Below are positions 1-8,356 of a DNA stretch of 17,883 nt, in pieces (the first letter of the stretch is position 1; every line of letters begins with the position of its first letter). The notes below the pieces were generated by a model that saw nothing but the letters and a program-made list of their open reading frames with translations, did not search any database and was not told where the DNA came from. Origin of the DNA: Rhizopus sp. PT2906 (Eukaryota > Mucoromycota > Mucoromycetes > Mucorales > Rhizopodaceae); contig JAMYHX010000676.1 in the NCBI GenBank assembly GCA_025529335.1, forward strand, positions 1 through 17,883, in the 5' to 3' direction. Position numbers and translations under genes: made by a program.

Positions 1-1055
1 AATTCTGCGCGCCTTTGTCTGACAATTTCATCAAATTTAGCATTTAATTTGGCAAGAGCAGCATGAGCCCTTCTTTTTTCAGGGATAACAAGGTAAAGAA
101 GAAAAGACCATTTTATAAGCATAAATTCGAGAGGATCAAGCATGTGTTTATTCACAAGTCGATAGGCTTTGGACCACCCTTCAGGATCTCCTTGCAAAGA
201 CTTGAAATCGAAGCCTAAGGTAAAGTAATGTGAGAGCAGCATCCTTCTATTCCTTTGTTGGACGTACCAAATGTTGTAATCCCAAGAACATCGAGTGTGA
301 AATGCTGCATCTTTGTGGTAACATTGATATTACCATTCTTTTTATCAATGACAGAAAAAAGCGCTCTTACACCTTCGCCAATTGCTTTGATAGGCATTGA
401 TCGATGAAATACTGGGTTCATTAACTAGCAAAAATGAAGTTATTGATATGTTCTTAACAATTGGAAATCCTTACTGCTCGCTGTTTCTTCCATTGATGTC
501 CGCTTGTCAAGAGGATATTGTCTTGGCCCAAAAACTTCGTCACAAGTGCCCTTTTCCCAAGAGCGTTGGTTAATTGTCGTACTTTTGGAAAAACATCTTT
601 TTTCAAAATGAAATTTTAATGTCATTACAGCTTTTAAAATTTGTAAATGTAAACCTGTTCTCATTAAGAATTGTTTGGCAGCAACTGGGTCGGCAATGTG
701 AACAGTCCAAACTGTAGCTTTGCTCTACACAGTAAAAAACAGTCAGTGTCAGCTGTTATCATCGTTGATTATATCAGCATACGAGATAGATTCCGTTGCC
801 TTTGTGAGAAACAGGTAAAAGTAGTTCTCTTTCACAGTCAACACGGGATTGGCCTCTGAGAGTAGACTTTATCATAGTATAGGCAGAAACAGCAGGAATA
901 TGTCGAAGCTTCTTGGGGACTCTAAAGAAAGAATACACCTGCTGAGCACAGACCAAAAGAACAGCAACACCGATACATGACTTCTTTTTTGTGATAAGAA
1001 ATAAAGGAATCATCCTTTCGAATAATACTTTGAAGTTATGGATCAACACTTCCAT
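1..1055 (-). CDS. Cytochrome P450 (CYP509-like), N-terminal half, cut by window edge
   Basis: Membrane-anchored haem monooxygenase, probably of the endoplasmic reticulum; substrate unknown. Exons on the minus strand are 783-1055, 655-724, 475-596, 268-424 and 1-214 (continues beyond the window). The introns are 725-782, 597-654, 425-474 and 215-267 (50-58 nt, all GT..AG), and the phases agree throughout, giving 278 residues so far. The N-terminus has a hydrophobic anchor (about residues 15-45) followed by VPKKLRHIPAV. Then come WTVHIADPVAAKQFL, the C-helix SGHQWKKQRA joined to NPVFHRSMP across an intron, and LGITTFGFDFKSL across the last intron. The K-helix ExxR and the haem Cys lie outside the window. 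The ATG at 1055 is preceded within about 10 nt by a TATATAA run, so an alternative start at Met15 (1013) is possible. The CYP509 assignment comes from family resemblance recalled from other Mucorales; P450 itself is secure. Confidence 0.85.
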
Positions 1056-1524
1056 GATTGATTATATAGAGGGGAAGAAAGCAAAGATGATATTTATTTT
1101 ATGTTTTTATTCAACTGCAAATGATTACATCAAAGCACTGCGCAGATCAATAAACGTTACTTCATTTAAATTAACCAATAGTTCTTTATTTCCAAAGCCA
1201 TGGATGTCTTTTCAAGCGTAGTAAATTAAACATGTGGAGGGCTTTGCTGTTTATGCGCAAGAGTTTCATCATTTTTTTGCCATTTTGCTTATTGATATCT
1301 AAAGGTCTAGACATTTTTAAATGGCTTGGACCAAAAATTACTCGCAGCTCAACCTTCCTTACCCTAGCTAATTAAGGGGCATAGGATACATCTTCATTAT
1401 ATTAATCGAGTATCTATCTTTAGGCTCAACTGGCTAATAACAAGCTACCTAATGCAATCGTACATTTTTCTTCTTTAAAAGACAACAGCAAATGTTTTAA
1501 AGCATTGATACATTATTTTACTAA

Positions 1525-1671
1525 AGGAAGGAAAGACGCAATGCTGCATATACCCGCTTATGCGTTCTTTGTAAAGAAGAGTTCAAGTATCCTTCTACAT
1601 GTAATACAAAAGTGGTACAAAGGTGCATAAAAGGATATTACCAGCAATTTATCTTGTCACTGTCATCATAG
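1525..1671 (+). other. Short cysteine-containing open stretch, no start codon
   Basis: 48 codons without a stop or Met, including RLCVLCKEEFKYP and four cysteines in a C-x2-C, then C, C pattern. This faintly recalls zinc-finger exons or decayed BED-type fingers, but there is no matching flanking sequence, no splice model and no His ligands. Probably chance. Confidence 0.1.
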
Positions 1672-1992
1672 ATTCACAAGTATTCTAATAGAGTCAAGCA
1701 TTTTAAGCTCAAGATCGATTATTAAAGAGAGATGTAGGCTGTTACTGAAAGAACGCTTAGTAACAGTTGTATACAAATGGACGAATCAAGTATTTTTTCC
1801 CATTTCATGCAACATCAATGTTTAAGCAGCAAGAATAAAATAAGAGTAACAATGGCTATACTGTTCATAGTCCGTTGGCATAATGATTCTTCCTTTTAAA
1901 GTAATGTATTGGTTACTAATAAAATGCGGATTAACCATTGAAAAAGAGACCCATCTCTCCTTTCTTTAAAACTATATAATCAACTCAATCCA

Positions 1993-2010
1993 ATGAAATA
2001 ATTATTTCAT
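1993..2010. repeat. 18-nt perfect palindrome
   Basis: ATGAAATAATTATTTCAT reads the same on both strands over all 18 bases, and the next flanking pair (a/g) breaks the symmetry. It lies in the divergent intergenic region 440 bp upstream of the Whi2-like ATG. It could be a binding site for a dimeric regulator or chance in AT-rich DNA; nothing else in the sequence decides this. Confidence 0.4.
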
Positions 2011-2207
2011 GAATAAACAAGGAAAGGCGCAACAGGATTGACTTTAAACGCCAATTACTGCTTATAAAATATGCGAGATGCAGTCCTTCAGCAGGAGCAC
2101 ACTGTACTTTGCGTTTCAATGTCACACAGCATCTAATTGTATATTTCGCATAGATGGTATTCATAGTAATATTAATCTTACAACAACAAAATAAAAAGAA
2201 AGTGAGA

Positions 2208-2236
2208 AAAGAGGGCCGAGGATCGAACCCAGAGCG
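2208..2236 (-). pseudogene. tRNA 3'-half-like remnant (T arm, acceptor strand, T-run)
   Basis: On the minus strand the T-arm CTGGG-TTCGATC-CTCGG can form a five-pair stem (two wobbles) around a canonical TTCRANN loop. It is followed by seven acceptor-like bases and a TTTT Pol III-type stop. GGTTCGATCCT matches the B-box consensus at 10 of 11 positions. I found no matching 5' acceptor (AAGAGGG or close), D arm or A box in the roughly 200 bases upstream. This is therefore not an intact tRNA gene. It may be a decayed tRNA, a tRNA-derived SINE end, or a chance B box. Confidence 0.25.
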
Positions 2237-2450
2237 ATATATTGGGTCATTATTACTGAGTGTAGAAATTCAATTGATGAAGAAACCAAAACGGACAGAT
2301 CAAAACATGTTGAATAGGTAAAGTATAGGCTTTAGGTAGTACAAATAACTTTTTTATATTTTAAAAACGAGTTGAGCAAATTGATGGTCTATTTTACCAA
2401 GTCAACATTTCTTTCCCTTTCTTTTTTTTTTTGTGCGTGTGTGATTAATT

Positions 2451-3449
2451 ATGGCTTCAGAGTCACCTATTGCTCAGGTGCCTGAACCAGAAGATGGTAG
2501 TACTTTAAACAATGAAGAAGTTATTTATCAAGCCCAACAACAGTTATCTCAAGATGACTTTGATGACTTTGACAATCACGACGCCATTCCACAAAAGTTA
2601 AAGCTCGACTTGAGAGGAACTCGTATGGAACTAGACCGAGAAATTTTGATCAATTTGCCAGAAAGTCTCTTAATTGCCATGTTTCCAAATGGCCTTGTAT
2701 TAGCACGACCACCTGAGGAATATAACGATGAAGACGAAGACTATGATGGTCTCTCTAATCACTCATTAGGTGTAGACGAGCAGGTTCATGTCGTCGACTT
2801 TGATCCAGCTAGTTTGAATTTCGTCTTAAAATTCTATTCCTATGCAGCCAAAGTCCGAGACGAAAATCAACAGAACGCTGATCTTCAACGTTTGTTGACG
2901 ACCTCTGCAGCCACTTCACCAGTCTATTACACACTCTTGACGAAGCAACCTATCATTGTATTACGTGAAGAACTTGAATACTTTTGTCTTCCAACCCAAA
3001 AGAAGCAAGATATCAAACATCTCAAGTTGGAAGCAGGTCAGTACTTGAAAAAGCATGACCACATCTTTGACGCTTTACAGAAAAATATTTCGAGAGAAAA
3101 TAATATCGCAGAGCAACATTTGATCGACATGTTGTGTGATGCTGGTTTCCAAAGAGACGACCGATGGGGGTACCGTGAAATCGAGCCAATGCGAACAATC
3201 ATTGTTAGTATGGCATTAGTCTTATTGAAGACAATTGGCCCAGATAATCATATGGCTACTGCTCAAAAACTCTTTTTGTTTTGGAGGAAGCCTGCGGTAA
3301 TAGCTTAATTGTACATGTCGTATTGATAGACTGACCTTTATCTTTTATAGAGAAAGTGCTGGTGGGATGGTATTTCAATCGAATTAAAAGGAGAACCCAT
3401 TCGACTATGGGCAAGAAGAACTTGGACATTAGAACTTGCATTAGTTTAA
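2451..3449 (+). CDS. Whi2-like BTB/POZ-fold stress-response protein
   Basis: Exons 2451-3296 and 3351-3449 give 314 residues. The intron 3297-3350 (54 nt) has GTAATA/TATAG borders and a CTGAC branch-like site at 3331. The N-terminus is acidic and disordered (about 1-45, DDFDDFDNHD). A BTB-like domain follows from KLDLRGTRMELDREIL (about 51-66), with NLPESLLIAMFPNG at 68-81, the pattern shared with yeast Whi2 and its fungal relatives. The second exon supplies the conserved C-terminal block: RKCWWDG, then RLWARRTWTLEL. In yeast, Whi2 works with the phosphatases Psr1/Psr2 in stress response and in damping of nutrient (Ras/TORC1) signalling; the same role here is inference from family. The gene is convergent with the arrestin gene downstream. 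Without splicing, the frame would end in eight unrelated residues, so the intron is needed. Family assignment is good; exact orthology is less certain. Confidence 0.82.
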
Positions 3450-3660
3450 CATCCCTCTATTTTATCTTATTCTTTACTAATACTTTATTCCTTGTATCTT
3501 TATTGTTTGATGTATACCAAAATCATTTAAATAGTATTCTTTATGTTTCCTCCTCCTCCTTCTTCATTCCATTTCTTCTATCACAATAATTGTTTTTATA
3601 TAAAGAAAAAGTTCTTTTTTTAAAAAAAAATCATGTCAGTAAATCATAAATAAGGAATGG

Positions 3661-3666
3661 TTTATT
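3661..3666 (-). terminator. Candidate poly(A) signal of the arrestin gene
   Basis: AATAAA on the minus strand, about 40 nt past the arrestin stop codon (3705-3707), with another AATAAA at 3669-3674 overlapping the same T-rich stretch. Position fits a 3'-end signal; no experimental support is visible. Confidence 0.4.
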
Positions 3667-3704
3667 GTTTATTGTAAGGGCTCATACATAAAAAGTTATA
3701 CATA

Positions 3705-5846
3705 TTACATTGTTAAAGATAATCCATCGTCATCAACTAAGTCACGATAGACAAGAATATCAAATTCTTCATCGTCGCTTAGGTCTATATAGTCTGAAGG
3801 AATGGATGTCATATGTTGTCGAAGAAGATCAGTGGAGTTGGGTAATGAAAAGGAAGGAAGAGGGGGTAGTTCAGCAGAGACATAGTGGTTTACGGATTCA
3901 GAGTATTTCCTACTATTACTGCTACCTGACGTCGCGTCAGATTGCCTATAAGGTGTGGGCTTCAAATGTCCAAGGCGAAGGCCGGAGCTACTGCAACTGC
4001 TGCAACTACTGGTACTGCTTCGACGACTGAGGCTACTGTTATCACTGCTGCTTCGACTCAGAGCGGAGCTGCGAATGATTCGATCAGCAGTTGGATCAAG
4101 GTGATTCTGATGTGGTTTTGGCAATGGTGCGCGTGGAGAAGTAGGGGATGATACGTTATACGGAGTGGCTGCAATCAAGTGTGGTTGAGATAGATCGGAT
4201 AGTCGGCCGGAAGTTGGTGGTGTGGGCAATGGTATGCTTGGCACGTCTTCAGGTATCTTCTTCATGATGTCTACTGTAAATGTATGGTTTGTGCCTGGAA
4301 TACGACTGGTTAAAGAACGGGTTGAATCATCTATAGTCACTGTCTTCTTGCGAGGACGTCTAGGAGGTGGGAAAAGTCCAGAATTGGGCTCCATCGAGGG
4401 CGACATGGCACCTTGTGACAAAAGGGGTGAGCCCATGTAGTACGCTTGCGCACTTGAATTCACATCGTCTGATCCAGCTAAACGAATGGACTCTAATTGA
4501 TTCGCAAGACCTGTATCAATGGGGGTTAGGATTTTCGTGCTGCCAGCAGTCTTTGGAGGAGGAGGAGGAGGAGAAGGAGAAGATGATGTTGTGGTTGATG
4601 AGGACGATTGACTAGGATCCAAAAAGTTGGGCTTTTGCTTGTCTGAGGCTATTTTGCCACCCAACATTTGATCGGACAGAGACCGCCTTATACTGAACCT
4701 AGTGCCACGTTTTTGTGGTCTGTCTTCGGGAATGGGTGAGTTTAGTATGTCCGTAGACATCGGCTTTTGATGAGGTCGTGATTCCATTTCGTACTTTACT
4801 GAAGCAAAGTTCTCATCCAGAACGGATTTGGTATAGGTTGTAGGGAGAGAGCTCACATAGATTGGAATCCTTGTCTGTACCTTGTCATTGCCTAAATCAA
4901 AGGTAATGTCTAGTTGGTGATAAATGGCAACCAGTGGTGATTCTGTTCCACAGATGATTCCGATTTTAGGCACCTTTTGCTTTAAAAGTAAAGAATGATC
5001 GTTGATGTTGTCTGACTGAGTGCTTATGTAATTGATCATGGCAGGATCGAGATGCGTTATTGCCTTTGACAAACTAGGTTGATCAGCTGTTGATTTTCTT
5101 TCAATTTCAATTTTTGTCAAGTTTCTCATTCTAGGAAGGATATCAATTTACTCTGCGCAGCTATTTTTTTTTCTTTTCTGAAATTACCTGTGAACCTCTG
5201 TTTGAACGATAAAGGTACGAATGTGACTCAGCAAAGAGCCATTGAAGCAAGTATATTTGATAGATAACGGGAAATACTCCTGATCAAGGCAAATAACTTT
5301 GGGTGCTTCAATCTGGTAATGAAATTTATCTGGTGATGTATATTGATACAATTTTGTATTCATCAGTGCAGCTGATTGAGGTGAAGCAACCAAGTGCCTG
5401 TGGATAGTGATTGGATGCTGTACAGTGACTGAGCGACCTACGCCAAGATATATCTTCAATTCCAAATAATAACTAATATCACATCGGTCTGAACTATATG
5501 TCTGTGGGTATACATTTGGAATGTCTAGTTCCCAAGGAAACGTGTGGTGTCCATGGTGAAGCGTAAGTGATTTTTCGACTATTTTAGTCTTTAATTTAGG
5601 CAGTATTTTTGCAGTAATTGTAAATTTTTGCAAATCGTTTGGTCGTGTATAAGTAGCTTGAGACTTGCCCTTGAACTTTAATGACATTGACTTGACCTTG
5701 ACTGTCTTTTGAACGGATAGTTCAAGAGTTCCCCTCAGACTGGATCCTGCAGCAGGGTTTGAACTCTTGATAAGACCAATAAACTCTAGATGGTCTGTGA
5801 ATGGTCCAATCTTTATAGACTGAAATCCTTCCTTCATGTTAAACAT
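3705..5846 (-). CDS. Alpha-arrestin-like protein with long Ser/Pro-rich tail
   Basis: Exons 5188-5846 and 3705-5130 give 694 residues. The intron 5131-5187 (57 nt) starts GTAATT and ends CCTAG. The arrestin N-domain starts at IKIGPFTDHLEFIGLI and includes GSSLRGTLELSVQKTVKVKS and the HHTFPWELDIPN strand. The C-domain carries PKIGIICGTESPLVAIYHQL and IPIYVSSLP. After about residue 320 the chain looks disordered: RRSLSD-type phosphosites, a hexaproline run (about 407-412), Ser-rich clusters, and an acidic C-terminus (LSDDEEFD). Alpha-arrestins are usually adaptors between plasma-membrane cargo and Rsp5/Nedd4 ubiquitin ligases. I find no PPxY motif, so ligase recruitment would need another route or partner. 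The open frame runs back to 6038, but those extra residues look non-coding. I chose the ATG at 5846 (MFNMKEGF) because a pyrimidine-rich leader precedes it; the ATG at 5837 is equally possible. Confidence 0.85.
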
Positions 5847-6992
5847 AAAAGAGATAAGAAAGAAAAGATGAAATTCGTTGTACAGAGTGCGACTATTGTT
5901 CACTGAAATAGACTGAGTGTTAAACTTTGGTACTATTGTCACTTGTGAGCTGTGTGGGAAAAGGGGCTTGATTGGATATCGTGACCCGCATTTAGAAAGT
6001 AAGGATTTGTGAGACAGACAACACATGTGTGTGAGCATTTTTTATAGGAATACGTGGTACAGCTTTTGGAAGCTTAAATTAAATGCTACAAAATTTCTTT
6101 GAACACATAAAGGATAAAGATTGCACGAATGAAAAATTTCTAGATATTACGCTAATCGAACTCGCATCATAATTTCTTAATGCCGATTATTCGCTCTTTA
6201 GTCAGTGATGTGATATCAAGTTAATCAAAATCTTATGCTCAGGGCTTATACAATAGGACGTGTTTGATATGAATCAAGTATAATCTTTAATAAGGATTCA
6301 ACAAAGAATCCACTTGGCAAGTTACTAACTTGTTAGTTATTATAATAAAGATAAATACATCACTACACAATCTTCATTTCATGCTTATAAGCGCTACAAA
6401 GCATTACCTGTTATTCTGGTAATTGTGACTCACTCCTTCAGAGAGAATTTACCATTCGTGACAAAGCAATATGTGCTGTTGACTGCTGATGTTGTATCAG
6501 ATCACTCATATCAAAAGACTTTAGGCACCATAGTTGCCCTGGAGCGCTTTCTTACGCATCACAAACCACATCAAATGCCACGACCGCCGACTATCATGGG
6601 CTATTATCTTGTTTTACAAAGCAAATCGTGTCGATAGAAAGCTAACAAATCAAATCAAAAGAAACTTCAGAAAATACTATAGAAAAACTCTAAATGACAT
6701 GCCTAATAGACTATACAAATATCAAGGCTTAAAGGGAGCGAGTAATTTCCAAATCCAAAATGACTTTATCATCTTTTGTTAAAGATCTGGCTTAGCTTAC
6801 CCCAATTGACCTTTGTTCCGACAAAGCTGATCTTTTTGTGAGGGGCCTATGCTCACTAAAAATAAACGGTGCCTGAAATGCCAACGCTTTGGTTTTTACT
6901 GACCTTTAACTGATAAAATAAGCCTTTCCTTTTATTAAATCGAACGTATCACATTGTCATACTGATGCTGCAGAAGAAAGAAGGTAGAGCAT
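5847..6992. other. Intergenic region between arrestin start and dioxygenase end
   Basis: Over 1.1 kb separates the arrestin start (minus) from the 3' end of the dioxygenase gene (minus). It must contain the arrestin promoter and the dioxygenase 3' UTR. Overlapping open frames at 6425-6782 have no recognisable domain and look random. A TGACTCA sits at 6426-6432, but 580 bp from the arrestin ATG, so its meaning is doubtful. I see no RNA gene or clear element. Confidence 0.5.
6931..6936 (-). terminator. Candidate poly(A) signal of the dioxygenase gene
   Basis: AATAAA on the minus strand, about 57 nt beyond the dioxygenase stop codon (6993-6995), within an AT-rich tail. Confidence 0.4.
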
Positions 6993-8038
6993 TTACCTCA
7001 GCCATGTGGTCAACATAAAGTGGTCTTTATAGGAGGGCATCATTTCATAGTCTATTGCACCACTCATCATAATCACCATACGCCCTAGTTGTGGTCTAAT
7101 CACTCTTTCTGCTCCTTTAGGCATTCCCTTTTTGTCCTTTCGACCATATATTTTCAATTCTCCGCCATCTTCTGACATCCAGCCAGGATTTAAGAACACT
7201 ACCACTGTTACACGTCTTTGGTATAGATCATTTGGATCATCTGTTGGAAATGCATCTCTATGTCTTTCATATTGTGCACCATTCGAATGATAAAATGACA
7301 ATTGGCATTCTAGTCTCTGTCCTATCAGTCGAATCATTCTTGATATATCATGAAAGAGAGGTCCTTGTAAAAAGGCCAAGATCTTTTCAAGATAGGGTGG
7401 GGGTTCCATCGATGCTTGATTGTCAACGTCACCTTGGGGGTCTAACCTGATCAAGACATTAGATTTCGTTTTCAGCAATGATTCTAGAATTACCAGATAA
7501 TTGAATCACCACGGGCAGAAACATCTCTATATGGATCATCCAGAGTTTCTTTTAATTGGCTTGGAAGAACAAACGAGTTACACTCTTGTAAGTTTCTTGA
7601 TTCCTCAAATGCCCCTTTTTTTGGAAATCATTTAGGATCATATTACTCGATCAAAACAAGCTTACCTCTCAATATATTCAAATCAATCAATCCTTCAATC
7701 TCGGTCCATCCTTTACCGTACAGTTCTTCTACGTCATTGGGAGTCAAACACTGTAGATCCCATGATGAGCACTGATGTTGATACTCTGTAGTGTTTAGTT
7801 CATGATAGAATAATCTTTGTACTATCGAGAGAGCATCTTCTTGTTCATCCAGATACTTTAATAACTCAGCTTCTGTTATCTCCTCAACTACTTCTTCTTC
7901 TTGTTCATAGTTATTGGGGTCATATTCAAAGTCAGAGGGAAGGTCGCTCTTATTGTCAGGAAAGGCAGGTAGATCACTGACATCAGTAGCTGCCATGCGA
8001 AGAAGACGATCTTCTAAAGTCTGCTGGTTATTTGACAT
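6993..8038 (-). CDS. 2-oxoglutarate/Fe(II) dioxygenase, prolyl 4-hydroxylase type, active site altered
   Basis: Exons 7666-8038, 7494-7614 and 6993-7446 give 315 residues. The introns are 7615-7665 (51 nt) and 7447-7493 (47 nt, with a CTAAT branch-like site). The first ~110 residues are acidic (EEEVVEEITEAE) without a domain I know. The catalytic double-stranded beta-helix follows: ARGDSIIWL across the second intron, LECQLSFYHSNGAQYERHRD, then VTVVVFLNPGW, DGGELKIYG and a C-terminal MLTTWL. The first two iron ligands are present as H227 and D229. Where the family normally has the distal iron-binding His (H-E-x-x-P) there is Tyr298, and where it normally has the 2OG-binding Arg/Lys there is His307. 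Each difference is one transition (TAT for CAT, CAC for CGC). The enzyme may be inactive, altered, or miscalled at two bases. The start at 8038 follows a long T-rich leader. No signal peptide is evident, suggesting a cytosolic or nuclear role. Confidence 0.85.
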
Positions 8039-8356
8039 TTTATGCAAAAAAAGAAGAAAAAAAAAAAAAAAAGAGACAAGCGTCATTATTTTCTCACCGC
8101 GCACAACTTAATTGACGTCTACTGCTGAGGTCATCTTTTTTTTTTGGAGGACTTATTCCTCTATATTGATCCTTTTTATGATGACATCTATCATCCTTCC
8201 TTGTGCTTATCTTTCATAAACATTAGGCATATATACACTACATATTGATCATACACGATATTTAAATTTCGAAAAGCTTAATTTTCTGTGGCTTGCGTCC
8301 TTCAAAAATCAGATTTTTTTCCTTTTCCTAGTTTCTTCTCTTTATATATAGATACA
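8039..8356. promoter_or_regulatory. Divergent promoter region of dioxygenase and eIF3b genes
   Basis: A 318-bp gap between two divergent start codons must carry both promoters. It contains a 17-A run at 8054-8071 interrupted only slightly (T-rich in the dioxygenase leader), a CRE-like half site, and a pyrimidine-rich leader plus TATATATA-like sequence (8343-8350) just before the eIF3b ATG. I see no gene. Confidence 0.5.
8113..8119. promoter_or_regulatory. CRE-like TGACGTC site
   Basis: TGACGTC, one base short of the palindromic ATF/CREB element, lies 75 bp upstream of the dioxygenase ATG and about 240 bp upstream of eIF3b. The motif match is seen; function is only inferred, and the same 7-mer also occurs inside the arrestin coding region, so it is weak evidence. 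Confidence 0.2.

Larger units (their letters stand above)
1056..2450. other. AT-rich divergent intergenic region between P450 and Whi2-like genes
   Basis: About 1.4 kb between two divergently transcribed genes. It should hold both promoters. I see no complete gene. It contains a tRNA 3'-half-like segment (2208-2236, minus), a perfect 18-nt palindrome (1993-2010) and one short cysteine-containing open stretch (1525-1671). Immediately upstream of the Whi2-like ATG is a pyrimidine-rich leader (2408-2431), typical of Mucorales 5' UTRs. The remaining sequence is low-GC without structure that I can name. Confidence 0.6.

Noticed and set aside
1..1055. The P450 as a frameshifted pseudogene
   Set aside because: The reading frame breaks at first sight, but four short GT..AG introns restore one frame and join conserved P450 motifs exactly, so no frameshift is needed.
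5847..6038. N-terminal extension of the arrestin by 64 residues
   Set aside because: The frame is open but the residues look random, and the arrestin N-domain begins directly after the ATG at 5846/5837, which follows a C/T-rich leader.
6425..6782. Two overlapping open frames of 70 and 82 codons
   Set aside because: No domain, no leader, no splice context, and composition like the AT-rich background.
6842..6903. Plus-strand peptide KRCLKCQRFGFY resembling a retrotransposon zinc knuckle
   Set aside because: The match is about ten residues with only two cysteines in C-x2-C, flanked by stops in all frames and with no reverse-transcriptase or other element sequence nearby.
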